A DNA stretch of 64,000 bases, from positions 62,001-126,000 of the forward strand of contig NZ_NSGG01000010.1 in assembly GCF_002295065.1 (NCBI RefSeq), read 5' to 3'. Below, one piece after another: positions 16,826 through 25,474 of the stretch (its first letter is position 1; each line of letters opens with the position of its first letter). Position numbers and translations under genes: made by a program. This DNA is from Mesorhizobium sp. WSM3859. Lineage in GTDB: Bacteria; Pseudomonadota; Alphaproteobacteria; Rhizobiales; Rhizobiaceae. The notes under the pieces are model-generated. The model saw only the letters and a program-made list of their open reading frames with translations, did not search any database and had not been told where the DNA came from.

Positions 16826-16912
16826 TCTCTGGCCGATGCGTGACGTGAATGCCGCGGCTTTCGCCGGGCCGCGGCGCGGCTCTCTCTGCCAGGCGGGCGG
16901 ATTTTAAAAGAA

Positions 16913-16946
16913 TGACCCCGGAAATCGTCGCCGATTTCCGGGGTCA
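16913..16946 (-). terminator. Rho-independent terminator of emrAB-type operon
   Basis: A perfect 15-base stem tgaccccggaaatcg / cgatttccggggtca with loop tcgc lies 35 bases after the transporter stop codon. On the minus strand it is followed by a T-rich tail (attcttttaaaat). Confidence 0.85.
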
Positions 16947-16980
16947 CGTGTTGAGGATGCCAGGCGGGGGTTCCGGCTCC

Positions 16981-18591
16981 TCAATGGCCTCCGCCGCCGC
17001 CGCGCTGTTGCGCCGGCTTGTTGATAAACAGCACGAAGAATCCCAGCGAGGCAAACAGCACCGTCAGCATCATGAACACGTCCATGAAGGACAACAGCGC
17101 CGCCTGCTGATGCACCATGCCCGACAGTTTCGAGATCGCCGCGCTGCCCGCGTCGAGGCCGGCGGTCTGCTCGAAGTTCAGGGTCATGTTCTGCAGCTTG
17201 GTCTGCGCGGCCTGGCTGCCCCACTGCACATGTTCGGATAGCCGCGCATAGTGGAAGGCGTTGCGGTCGATCAGCACCGTGTTGATCAGCGCGAGGCCGA
17301 CGGCGCCGCCGAGGTTGCGGGTCAGGTTGAACAGGCCCGACGCATTCTTCAGCCGTTCCGGCGGCAGGGTGCCGAGCGCAATGTTGTTGATCGGCACCAT
17401 GCACAGCATCATCGAGCAGCCGCGCAGGATCTGCGGGATCAACAGCTCATAGAAATCCCAGTCGGCGGTGAGGTGCGTCATCCACCAGGTGCCCATGGCG
17501 AAGCCGACGAAGCCGATCATCATCATCAGCCTGAGATCGATCCTGTTCGACAGGATGCCGGCAACGGGCGCGGTGAAGAACATCGCCAGGCCGCTGACGA
17601 ACAGCGCCTCGCCGATCATCATCGAATCGTAGCCGCGGATACGGCCGAGGAACACCGGATACAGATAGGTGAGCCCGTAAAGGCCGATGCCGACGACGAA
17701 GGAGAACAGCGAGCCGAAGGCGAAGTTGATGTTGCCGAAGGCCCTCAGGTCGACGATCGGCTCCTCGGCGGTGAAGACGCGCCAGAAGAAGATGATGCCG
17801 CCGATGGTCATGATGATGGCGCAGGCAAAGACGGCCGGCTCCTGCAGCCAGTCGTGGTTCGGGCCTTCCTCCAGCACATATTCCATGCAGCCGAGGAAGG
17901 CGGCCATGCCGACGAGGCCCCACCAGTCGAACTTGGAGAACAGTTTGAGGTTGGGCTTGTCGAAGTCGATCAGCGCCCACGCCGCCGTCGCCACCAGGAT
18001 GCCGGGCACGACATTGATCAGGAACAGCCAGTGCCAGGACATGGCATGGCTGATATAGCCGCCCACCGTCGGGCCGATCGTCGGCGCCAGCGTCGCCACC
18101 AGGCCGATCATCGGCGAGACGACGGCGCGCTTGGAAGGCGGGAAGATGGTGAAGGCGGCCGCGAAGACGCTCGGGATCATGCCGCCGCCGATGAAACCCT
18201 GGATGGCGCGGTAGACGATCATCTGGTCGATGTTGGTGGCCGTCGCTGCCAGCGCGCTGGCCGCGGTAAAGCCGGCGGCCGCGGCGGTAAACAGCACGCG
18301 CGTCGACAGCATGCGGCTGAGGAAGCCCGACAGCGGGATCATCACCACCTCGGCGATCAGATAGGCGGTCTGCACCCACGGGATCTCGTCGGAGCTGGCG
18401 CTGAGCCCCGCCTGGATTTCCGACAGCGAGGCCGAGACGATCTGGATGTCGAGGATCGCCATGAACATGCCGAACACCATCGCCAGGAAGGCGACGACGC
18501 GGCGCACAGGCATATGGTCCGCGGGCAGCGCCGGCGCAGCGGCTGCCGGACGTGCGGGCATTGATCCTGCGGTAATGGTTGCGGTTGCCAT
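16981..18591 (-). CDS. DHA2-type MFS multidrug efflux permease (EmrB-like), pump 1
   Basis: The 536-residue protein has the 14-span DHA2 layout. It shows motif A-like SGFLSRMLSTRVLF, the antiporter motif C region LAPTIGPTVGGYI, LDIQIVSASLSEIQ for the first span, and motif GLFNLTRNLGGAVGLAL near the C-terminus. With the HlyD-type partner upstream it would form a tripartite pump with an outer-membrane TolC, exporting hydrophobic drugs by proton antiport. The C-terminal tail is Gly/His-rich (QRGGGGGH). It is the second gene of an operon with the adaptor, under the divergent TetR regulator. Confidence 0.92.
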   Translation of the reverse strand: MATATITAGSMPARPAAAAPALPADHMPVRRVVAFLAMVFGMFMAILDIQIVSASLSEIQAGLSASSDEIPWVQTAYLIAEVVMIPLSGFLSRMLSTRVLFTAAAAGFTAASALAATATNIDQMIVYRAIQGFIGGGMIPSVFAAAFTIFPPSKRAVVSPMIGLVATLAPTIGPTVGGYISHAMSWHWLFLINVVPGILVATAAWALIDFDKPNLKLFSKFDWWGLVGMAAFLGCMEYVLEEGPNHDWLQEPAVFACAIIMTIGGIIFFWRVFTAEEPIVDLRAFGNINFAFGSLFSFVVGIGLYGLTYLYPVFLGRIRGYDSMMIGEALFVSGLAMFFTAPVAGILSNRIDLRLMMMIGFVGFAMGTWWMTHLTADWDFYELLIPQILRGCSMMLCMVPINNIALGTLPPERLKNASGLFNLTRNLGGAVGLALINTVLIDRNAFHYARLSEHVQWGSQAAQTKLQNMTLNFEQTAGLDAGSAAISKLSGMVHQQAALLSFMDVFMMLTVLFASLGFFVLFINKPAQQRGGGGGH

Positions 18592-18607
18592 CTCATGGCC
18601 TCCCTAA

Positions 18608-18650
18608 GCAATTCCAGAACAACCGCGTGGCGGCTTCCGTCCGGAAATGC
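18608..18650. repeat. Family B intergenic repeat, between pump genes
   Basis: gcaattccagaacaaccgcg...cggcttccgtccggaaatgc matches the repeat unit at 14271-14313. It lies in the 145-base gap between the adaptor and permease genes of one operon, so it will be transcribed and may form an RNA hairpin there. Confidence 0.55.
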
Positions 18651-18736
18651 GTCGAAACATATGGTCGGAGCGGGTCTGCCGCTCGCAAACAGGCTGGGCG
18701 GCTCGGCGCTCGAATGGCCGCCGAACCGCCCCCCGA

Positions 18737-19930
18737 TCAGTTGGTCGTCGAAGCCGGCGCGGTGCGGCTGTCGACCGCGACGACGACGCTAAGGCCGGCG
18801 CGCAGCTTGCCGGTCTTCAAGACGTCGGCCGGCACGTCGATGCGCACGGGCACGCGCTGCACCACCTTGGTGAAGTTGCCGGTGGCGTTTTCCGGCGGCA
18901 GCAGCGAGAACACCGCGCCCGAGGCCGGCGCCAGCGAGGAGACCGTGCCTTCGAAGCTCTTGCCGTCGATCGCGTCCACCGTGATGCGGACCTTTTCGCC
19001 GGGCACCATGCGGCCGAGCTGTGTCTCCTTGAAGTTGCCGACGATGTAGAGCTTGTCCATCGGCACGACGACGGCGAGCTTCTGGCCGGGGCTGACGAGG
19101 TCGCCCTGCTCGACCGAGCGGTTGCCGACGACGCCGTCATAGGGCGCTTTCAGCACGGTGAAGGAGAGGTCGCGCAGGGCCTTGTCGCGGGTGAGCTGCA
19201 ACGAGGCGAGCGTCGAGGCCTGCTCCGCGCGCTGCGCTTCCAGCACGCCGATATTGGCCTGCGCCGCGGCGATCTGCGCATCGGCGCCGACAAGTGCCGC
19301 CTTGGCCTGGTCGAGCGCGGTCTGCGCGTCGTCGAGCTGCGCCTGCGTGCCGACATGGGTCTTGAGCAGCTGCGCCGCGCGGTCCTGGGCGCGCGCCGCA
19401 TTGTCGGCGGCGGCCTGGTCGGCGATCTTCTGCGCCTGGGCCTGCGACAGCGAGGCCTGGGCCGCCTTGGTCTGGGCGTCGATGCGGTCGAGCGTCTTCG
19501 CCAGCGTGGCGATCTGCGCCTCGGCCTGGGCGACGGCTATTCTGTAGTCGCCATTGTCGATGACGAACAGCGGATCTCCGGCCTTGACCTGCTGGTTCTC
19601 GCTGACCAGCACCTTGTCGATATAACCGGATATTTTCGGCGACACGAACGACATATCGGCCTGGACATAGGCGTCGTCGGTGGAGATCATGAACCGGCCG
19701 TCGGTCCAGTAGTTATAGCCATAGTAGGAACCGGCGCCGAGCAGGGCCAGGCCGATGATCGGCAAAAGGAAAGAGCGCACCGAACGCTTCTTCTTGGCGG
19801 GTGCTTCAGCCGCGGGCGCAGCAACCGGAGCGGCGGGCTGGACAGGGACTTCCGGAGCCTCGGTCGACGGCTGGACCTTGGCGTTGGGAAACGTACGGAC
19901 TTCGGCGGTGGCGGGCGCGTTGGAGGACAT
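18737..19930 (-). CDS. HlyD/EmrA-type membrane fusion protein, pump 1
   Basis: The 397-residue protein has an N-terminal cytoplasmic Pro/Ala-rich stretch, one membrane span about residues 52-72 (FLLPIIGLALLGAGSYYGYNY) and the lipoyl/barrel segments TDDAYVQADMSFVSPKISGYI and APYDGVVGNRSVEQGDLV. These are separated by a long Ala/Gln-rich alpha-hairpin (about residues 130-240). This is the adaptor that bridges the DHA2 permease to an outer-membrane channel. First gene of the operon; a palindromic operator lies 29 bases upstream of its start. Confidence 0.92.
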   Translation of the reverse strand: MSSNAPATAEVRTFPNAKVQPSTEAPEVPVQPAAPVAAPAAEAPAKKKRSVRSFLLPIIGLALLGAGSYYGYNYWTDGRFMISTDDAYVQADMSFVSPKISGYIDKVLVSENQQVKAGDPLFVIDNGDYRIAVAQAEAQIATLAKTLDRIDAQTKAAQASLSQAQAQKIADQAAADNAARAQDRAAQLLKTHVGTQAQLDDAQTALDQAKAALVGADAQIAAAQANIGVLEAQRAEQASTLASLQLTRDKALRDLSFTVLKAPYDGVVGNRSVEQGDLVSPGQKLAVVVPMDKLYIVGNFKETQLGRMVPGEKVRITVDAIDGKSFEGTVSSLAPASGAVFSLLPPENATGNFTKVVQRVPVRIDVPADVLKTGKLRAGLSVVVAVDSRTAPASTTN

Positions 19931-19958
19931 GGGTAACTCTCTGGATGTCAGTCAGACT

Positions 19959-19972
19959 GAACCGTTCGGTTC
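19959..19972. promoter_or_regulatory. TetR operator O1
   Basis: gaaccg-tt-cggttc is a perfect inverted repeat on the pump side of the divergent promoter region. It shares its half-site with O2, and their centres are 64 bases apart, close to six helical turns. Confidence 0.8.
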
Positions 19973-20020
19973 GAATTGGTGATTGACATAGCGCGGGAAG
20001 AGGATCATATCAAGAGGAAA

Positions 20021-20038
20021 TCGAACCGAGCGGTTCGA
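20021..20038. promoter_or_regulatory. TetR operator O2
   Basis: tcgaaccg-ag-cggttcga is a perfect 18-base inverted repeat 24 bases before the tetR start codon. It is the longer, probably stronger, of the two matching sites. Confidence 0.82.
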
Positions 20039-20062
20039 AATATTTTCTAAGGAACGACTTCC

Positions 20063-20761
20063 ATGGTCGACACGACAGCGGATAGCGATCTGCTCGACTT
20101 ACGCAAGGGCCGTCCGGCGGCCGGGCAGGACCCGGTCAAGCGCGCCCAGATCATCGAAGGCGCGCGGCGCGTCTTCATAGACAAGGGCTTCGAGGCCGCC
20201 TCGATGAACGACATCACGCGCGAGGCCGGCGTCTCCAAGGGCACGATCTACGTCTATTTCGAAAACAAGGAAGAGCTGTTCGAGGCTCTCATCGAGGAAG
20301 AGCGCGGCACCATCTTCAAGAACATGTATGAGGTGCTCGATCATTTCGAGGACCTGCGCAAGACGCTGGTGAAGTTCGGAACGGGGCTGTCGATCAAGAT
20401 CACCTCGGCCAAGGTCATCCAGGCGCAGCGCACCGTGGTCGGCGCCGCCGACCGGATCCCCGAGCTCGGCGCGCGTTTCTACGAGCGCGGCCCGAAGCGT
20501 GGGCATGACCGGGTGATGGTTTTCCTTGACGAGGCCGTCGCGCGCGGCCTGCTCAAGATCGACGATGTCGACCTTGCCGCCTATCAGTTCACCGAGCTCT
20601 GCCTCGCCGGCCTGTTCCGCCAGTGCATCTTTTCCTATCGCACCAAGGCGCCGACCCAGGCAGAGATCGAGAAGATCGTGACGTCCGGGGTCGATGTGTT
20701 TCTCAAGGCCTACGGCACGGAAAAATTCTTCGCCGAGGAACGGGCTTCCGCGTCGGCCTGA
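20063..20761 (+). CDS. TetR/AcrR-family repressor of pump 1
   Basis: The 232-residue protein has the N-terminal TetR HTH (FEAASMNDITREAGVSKGTIYVYFENKEELFEALI), where the recognition helix is followed by the usual YxYFxNKEEL. An all-helical ligand domain of the AcrR/AefR type follows. Two matching palindromes between it and the divergent adaptor gene indicate control of both. The inducer is probably a pump substrate (inference). Confidence 0.93.
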   Translation: MVDTTADSDLLDLRKGRPAAGQDPVKRAQIIEGARRVFIDKGFEAASMNDITREAGVSKGTIYVYFENKEELFEALIEEERGTIFKNMYEVLDHFEDLRKTLVKFGTGLSIKITSAKVIQAQRTVVGAADRIPELGARFYERGPKRGHDRVMVFLDEAVARGLLKIDDVDLAAYQFTELCLAGLFRQCIFSYRTKAPTQAEIEKIVTSGVDVFLKAYGTEKFFAEERASASA

Positions 20762-20947
20762 TTGTCCCAGCTCGCGAAGTCCGTTGCGGGTAGCGCAAGC
20801 CTTGAGAATTCGCGCCCGCGACCTGAAAACTTCACCTCTATCGCGGCGGACCTCGCTGCCGTGAAGATCTGTCTGCCGATCTTTTTCGAACGCCGATCGG
20901 CATCCTATGCGGGCGCTTTCGGAAGGACCTGTTAACCATCGCTTTCT

Positions 20948-23446
20948 ATGTCTCGGGAGACGTTCAATCGGCGAGTCTCGAGTATGACATCCATGCGCTT
21001 TCCCCGTGCCAATCTCTCCGGCGATTCCGCCTATCAAGGCGAAGGCGACGATCACCGCGCGGAGGATATTGGGCGCCGGGGCGGGGCGCCGCAGGCGCAA
21101 GCGGGGCAGGTGGTCGCGTTGCGCGTCGCGCCGGCAAGCGAATCGGAAGCGGCTCGCGCCGCGTCCGAATCGGCCGACGGCGAGTTCAGCCGCCCGGCCT
21201 GGCAGGACTATTTTTTCCTTGCGCCCAATGTGCGGTTCACCCGCACGCCGGACACCGATCTCGCCCGGCGAGCCGCCCCGCAGGAAGATGCCGCACCGGC
21301 CAGGACACCGGCCCGCGAGCCCGTCCGGCCTGCACCGCCAGCTCCGCCGCCAGCCACTTCGGCTCGCACGATTCCTGCGGCTCCCGCGGCTCGAGCCGCA
21401 GCACCCGCGCAAGCCAAACCGGTCATCGCGCCTGCCGCCGCCAAGCCCGTCGCTCCCGCTGAGCCGCCCCAGCCCATTGCCGCTCCGGCACAAAAACCAC
21501 GCCCGAGCGGACTGCGCTGGTCCTATCTTTCCGATCACGCCTTCTTCGAATTCGGCATGCCTTTCCTCGCCGAGCGCCTGGCACGGGCGAAGGCGAACGA
21601 AACGGGGCAGGCGCCCGCGGTGCCAGTGTCGCCGACTGTCAGGCCGATGCCGGCGCCGGCGGCGCAACCGATACCGCCCCGCGCCGCCTTCATGGGCGAG
21701 GCGACATCGTTCTACCGCGTCATCGAATGGCGCTCCAATACGGACGCAAACCCCGCACCGACGCCAACACAGCCTCCGGCGGCCGCCCAACCAACGCCTG
21801 CCGAGACCATGCCGGTTTCCGCCCCGGTGAGCGCAAGGAAAGCCAGGCACGCACCCTCCTTGCCCATCGCCGGCGAGGTCGTGCCGTTGCCGGCTTCCGT
21901 CGGCTACGAGCTTCCCTCCGAGGAACTCCTGCAGATGCCGCCGGAAGGCCAGGGCTTCTACATGTCGCAGGAGCGGATGGAGCAGAACGCCGACTTGCTC
22001 GAAAGCGTGCTGGAGGATTTCGGCGTCAAGGGCGAGATCATCCATGTCCGGCCGGGTCCGGTCGTCACGCTTTACGAGTTCGAGCCGGCGCCCGGCGTGA
22101 AATCCAGCCGCGTCATCGGCCTGGCCGACGACATCGCCCGCTCGATGTCGGCGATCTCGGCGCGCGTCGCCGTGGTGCCGGGCCGCAATGTCATCGGCAT
22201 CGAGCTGCCCAACGAGACGCGCGAGACGGTCTATTTCCGCGAGCTGATCGGATCGGCCGGTTTCCGCAACACCTCCTGCAAGCTGGCGCTCGGCCTCGGC
22301 AAGACGATCGGCGGCGAACCGGTCATCGCCGAGCTCGCCAAGATGCCGCATCTGCTGGTGGCGGGTACCACCGGTTCCGGCAAGTCGGTCGCCATCAACA
22401 CCATGATCCTGTCGCTGCTTTACCGGATGAAGCCGGAGGAATGCCGCCTTATCATGGTCGATCCCAAGATGCTGGAGCTCTCCGTCTATGACGGCATCCC
22501 GCATCTTCTGACGCCGGTCGTCACCGATCCCAAGAAGGCGGTCACCGCGCTCAAATGGGCGGTGCGCGAGATGGAGGACCGATACCGCAAGATGGCGCGC
22601 CTCGGCGTGCGCAACATCGACGGCTACAACCAGCGCGCGGCAAGCGCCCGCGACAAGGGCGAGGTCGTGACCATGCAGGTGCAGACGGGCTTCGAGAAGG
22701 GCACCGGCGAGCCGCTGTTCGAGGAACGCGTGATCGACCTCGCGCCCATGCCCTATATCGTCATCATCGTCGACGAGATGGCCGACCTGATGATGGTGGC
22801 CGGCAAGGAGATCGAAGGCGCCATCCAGCGCCTGGCGCAGATGGCGCGCGCCGCCGGCATCCATCTGATCATGGCGACGCAGCGCCCCTCCGTCGACGTC
22901 ATCACCGGCACGATCAAGGCCAATTTCCCCACCCGCATATCCTTCCAGGTGACGTCGAAGATCGACAGCCGCACGATCCTCGGCGAGCAGGGCGCGGAGC
23001 AGCTGCTCGGCCAGGGCGACATGCTGCACATGGCCGGCGGCGGCCGCATCTCGCGCGTGCACGGCCCCTTCGTTTCCGACCTGGAAGTCGAACATGTAGT
23101 GGCGCATCTGAAAGCGCAGGGACGTCCCGAATATCTCGACACAGTCACCGCCGACGAGGAAGAGGCTGAGGAGGCGGCCGATACCGGCCCGGTCTTCGAC
23201 AAGGGCTCGATTGCCGAGGAGGATGGCGACGCGCTCTTTGAGGAGGCGGTCAAGGTGGTCAAGCGCGACAAGAAATGCTCGACCTCCTACATCCAGCGCC
23301 GCCTCGGCGTCGGCTACAACCGCGCCGCCTCGCTGGTCGAGCGCATGGAGAAGGAAGGTCTGGTCGGCGCCCCCAACCATGTCGGCAAGCGCGAAATCCT
23401 CACCGGCCGGCGCGATCGCGAGCCGGAACGCGAAGAGACGGAGTGA
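20948..23446 (+). CDS. ftsK: FtsK/SpoIIIE-family DNA translocase without membrane domain
   Basis: The 832-residue protein has a long Pro/Ala-rich N-terminus (to about residue 300) with no transmembrane helices, then the alpha-beta motor. Walker A is AGTTGSGKSVAI about residue 474, the Walker B region is YIVIIVDEMADLMMV, and MATQRPSVDVITGTIKANFPTRI is present. A C-terminal gamma winged helix from about residue 763 (STSYIQRRLGVGYNRAASLVERMEKEGLVG) reads KOPS sites in FtsK. Canonical FtsK has four N-terminal spans that anchor it at the septum; their absence suggests this is the second, soluble paralogue found in many rhizobia. The ATG at 20948 lacks a strong ribosome binding site; nearby in-frame Met codons are alternatives. 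Confidence 0.88.
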   Translation: MSRETFNRRVSSMTSMRFPRANLSGDSAYQGEGDDHRAEDIGRRGGAPQAQAGQVVALRVAPASESEAARAASESADGEFSRPAWQDYFFLAPNVRFTRTPDTDLARRAAPQEDAAPARTPAREPVRPAPPAPPPATSARTIPAAPAARAAAPAQAKPVIAPAAAKPVAPAEPPQPIAAPAQKPRPSGLRWSYLSDHAFFEFGMPFLAERLARAKANETGQAPAVPVSPTVRPMPAPAAQPIPPRAAFMGEATSFYRVIEWRSNTDANPAPTPTQPPAAAQPTPAETMPVSAPVSARKARHAPSLPIAGEVVPLPASVGYELPSEELLQMPPEGQGFYMSQERMEQNADLLESVLEDFGVKGEIIHVRPGPVVTLYEFEPAPGVKSSRVIGLADDIARSMSAISARVAVVPGRNVIGIELPNETRETVYFRELIGSAGFRNTSCKLALGLGKTIGGEPVIAELAKMPHLLVAGTTGSGKSVAINTMILSLLYRMKPEECRLIMVDPKMLELSVYDGIPHLLTPVVTDPKKAVTALKWAVREMEDRYRKMARLGVRNIDGYNQRAASARDKGEVVTMQVQTGFEKGTGEPLFEERVIDLAPMPYIVIIVDEMADLMMVAGKEIEGAIQRLAQMARAAGIHLIMATQRPSVDVITGTIKANFPTRISFQVTSKIDSRTILGEQGAEQLLGQGDMLHMAGGGRISRVHGPFVSDLEVEHVVAHLKAQGRPEYLDTVTADEEEAEEAADTGPVFDKGSIAEEDGDALFEEAVKVVKRDKKCSTSYIQRRLGVGYNRAASLVERMEKEGLVGAPNHVGKREILTGRRDREPEREETE

Positions 23447-23476
23447 TCCTGGCTGATCGGCCTCAGGCGGACGGCC

Positions 23477-24133
23477 TCAGCCGCCGTTCGCCACCAGCAC
23501 GATCGCGGCGCGCAACTCGTCGAGGCCCGAGGCTTTTTCCGATGATGTCGCCAGGACCACGGGGAAAGCCGCCGGCCGCTTCTTGATCTTGGCCAGCGTC
23601 TCCTCGATCAGCCTCGGCACGCCGGCGGCCTTGATCTTGTCGGTCTTGGTCAGCACCACCTGGTAGGACACCGCCGCCTTGTCGAGCAGCGTCAGCACTT
23701 CCTCGTCCTTGGCCTTGATGCCGTGGCGGGCGTCGATCAGCACGTAGACGCGTTTCAGCGTCACGCGGCCCTGCAGATATTCGTAGATGAGCTTCGTCCA
23801 CTCATCGACCTTGTCCTTTGGCGCGCTGGCATAGCCGTAGCCGGGCATGTCGACCAGCGCCATCGGCGGCAGGTCGGCGCCTTCGCCGGAAAACCCGTCG
23901 GGCACGAAATAGTTGAGCTCCTGCGTGCGCCCCGGTGTATTAGAGGTGCGCGCCAGCCCCTTGTGCCCGACCAGCGCGTTGATCAGCGACGACTTGCCGA
24001 CATTGGAGCGGCCGGCGAAGGCGATCTCCGGCGGGCCTTCGGGCGGCAGGAATTTCATTGACGGCACGCCGCGGATGAAGATCCAGCCGCGGGTGAACAG
24101 CTCCGGATCGATCGCCATCTTGTCGCTTTTCAT
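23477..24133 (-). CDS. engB: Ribosome biogenesis GTP-binding protein YihA/EngB
   Basis: The 218-residue TRAFAC GTPase shows G1 AGRSNVGKSS, the G2-region Thr in TSNTPGRTQELNYF, G3 DMPGYG, G4 LTKTDK and G5-like ATSSEKASG. It works in assembly of the 50S subunit. The start at 24133 lies 12 bases after the stop of the acetyltransferase; an in-frame Met at 24118 is possible. The longer open frame reaching to 24412 overlaps the acetyltransferase in another frame and is not real. In rhizobia engB normally follows yidC directly. Confidence 0.94.
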   Translation of the reverse strand: MKSDKMAIDPELFTRGWIFIRGVPSMKFLPPEGPPEIAFAGRSNVGKSSLINALVGHKGLARTSNTPGRTQELNYFVPDGFSGEGADLPPMALVDMPGYGYASAPKDKVDEWTKLIYEYLQGRVTLKRVYVLIDARHGIKAKDEEVLTLLDKAAVSYQVVLTKTDKIKAAGVPRLIEETLAKIKKRPAAFPVVLATSSEKASGLDELRAAIVLVANGG

Positions 24134-24144
24134 GTTTGGCGCGC

Positions 24145-24783
24145 TCAAGCCGCAGCCTCCAGTTTTGAAATGTCGGCGCCGCGAATGGCGTCGAGGTTGC
24201 GGCTGATCTTTTCGACCGGCCAGTCCCACCAGGCCGCCTTGAGCAGGCGGCGCACGGTAAAGTCGTCGAAGCGCATCTTCACCACCTTGGCAGCGTTGCC
24301 GGCCACGATCGCATAAGGCGGCACGTCGTGCGTGACAACCGATTTCGCTGCAACGATGACGCCATTGCCGATCCGGACGCCCGGCATGATCACCGCATCC
24401 ATGCCGATCCACACGTCATTTTCGACGATCGTGTCGCCCCGGATCTCCTTCGACCATGTCTCAGGGTCAAAACCTTCCTCCCAGCCATGGCCGAAGATGT
24501 TGAACGGATAGGTCGAGAAGCCGGACATAGCGTGGTTGGCGCCGTTCATGATGAAGCGCGCGCCTTCGGCGATGGCGCAGAACTTGCCGATCACCAGCCG
24601 GTCGCCGATGAAGTCGTAGTGGTGCAGCACGCATTTCTCGGCGAATTTGTCGGGGCCGTCGGGATCGTCATAATAGGTGAAGTCGCCGATCTCGATGTTG
24701 GGTGCGTTCACCAGCGGCTTCAGGAAGCCGACGCGCGGATGCATCGCGATCGGATGCTTGATGTTGGGGTTGGGTCCGGTCAT
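24145..24783 (-). CDS. CatB/Vat-like xenobiotic O-acetyltransferase (hexapeptide repeat)
   Basis: The 212-residue protein has the left-handed beta-helix seen in streptogramin and CatB chloramphenicol acetyltransferases: IGDFTYYDDP, FIGDRLVIGKFCAIAEGARFIMNGANH (with the catalytic His in the NGANHAM loop), DTIVENDVWIGMDAVIMPGVRIGNGVIVAAKSVV and PPYAIVAGNAAKV. It transfers acetyl from acetyl-CoA to a hydroxyl. Chromosomal members often have no known drug substrate, so resistance is only one possibility. It is just upstream of engB on the same strand. Confidence 0.9.
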   Translation of the reverse strand: MTGPNPNIKHPIAMHPRVGFLKPLVNAPNIEIGDFTYYDDPDGPDKFAEKCVLHHYDFIGDRLVIGKFCAIAEGARFIMNGANHAMSGFSTYPFNIFGHGWEEGFDPETWSKEIRGDTIVENDVWIGMDAVIMPGVRIGNGVIVAAKSVVTHDVPPYAIVAGNAAKVVKMRFDDFTVRRLLKAAWWDWPVEKISRNLDAIRGADISKLEAAA

Positions 24784-24864
24784 CGCCGTCCTCCGTGGCT
24801 AAAGGGCGTCCGGCGCGGTCAACGCCCGATCAAACTAACGTGATCCGGCCACGGCACCAACCGT

Positions 24865-25179
24865 TCAATGATTGCCGCGGCAGATCACGATCGGGTTGGA
24901 AAGGGCGCTGTCGAAGCCGCTGCCCTGATAGACCTGGACGTTCGACGCGCCGGGCGGCAGCGAGAAGCTGCCTTCGACGATTTTCTGCCCGCCGGCCGTC
25001 GTGCGCAAGGCCCAGCTGAAGGTGCAGAATTGCGGCGGCGCCTTGGGTTGCACGTGGCTGCAATTGAGCTGCGCGCCGCCCAGCATCGCCGCCCCGCCGC
25101 AGCTCACCGCGTCCTTCGCGGCGGCCGGAAAAGCGTATCCCATGAGCAGCGCCAGCATGGCGATCGTGAGCCGGTTCAT
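24865..25179 (-). CDS. Small exported protein with four Cys (unknown function)
   Basis: The 104-residue protein has a signal peptide to about residue 21 (MNRLTIAMLALLMGYAFPAA). The mature domain carries four Cys (SCGG, NCSH, FCTF, ICRG) that could pair as two disulphides in the periplasm. It also has a KIVEGSFSLPPGASNVQVYQG beta-rich middle. I do not recognise the family. It stands alone between the acetyltransferase gene and the second pump. Confidence 0.65.
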   Translation of the reverse strand: MNRLTIAMLALLMGYAFPAAAKDAVSCGGAAMLGGAQLNCSHVQPKAPPQFCTFSWALRTTAGGQKIVEGSFSLPPGASNVQVYQGSGFDSALSNPIVICRGNH

Positions 25180-25342
25180 CGTCGTGTCCTTGCCGAAAAC
25201 CCAAGGCGGTCCGGCGGGTTCTGGCCTATGCGATATTTTTACCAAGCGCCTTAGTCGGTCTTGCGCTGCGCGTCCAGCGGGATTATGTGCATGATGATAA
25301 TAAGCATGCTCACGAAAGTTTGTCCGCCGACTCGCTGACCCC

Positions 25343-25474
25343 ATGTCCACCTCACCCACCCTCAGCTTCGTGCTGCACGGCGCCGCGCGCCTGTTCGGAA
25401 CATGCTTGACCAATTGCAATCTGCTCGAGGCCTGCACTCAGCCGGCCGTCGACCGGGAGAAAGTCCATGTCTGA
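25343..25474 (+). pseudogene. Possible MarR-regulator remnant or leader ORF before pump 2
   Basis: A 43-codon frame opens MSTSPTLSFVLHGAARLF, which resembles the first helix of MarR regulators that sit in front of emrAB-type pumps (typically LSFLLHDVARLLRKRF). The rest of a MarR protein is absent; after 18 codons the sequence turns into unrelated residues and ends inside the start of the pump adaptor gene (ATGTCTGA). The simplest reading is an internal deletion that removed the repressor. A short leader peptide coupled to the pump is the alternative. An imperfect inverted pair (gcatg at 25289-25293, catgc at 25305-25309) lies upstream. Confidence 0.4.

Noticed and set aside
20099..23380. A 1093-codon open frame on the minus strand opposite tetR and ftsK
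   Set aside because: It is Arg/His/Gly-rich with no domain, and the plus strand holds two clearly recognisable genes; GC-rich codon bias creates such antisense frames.
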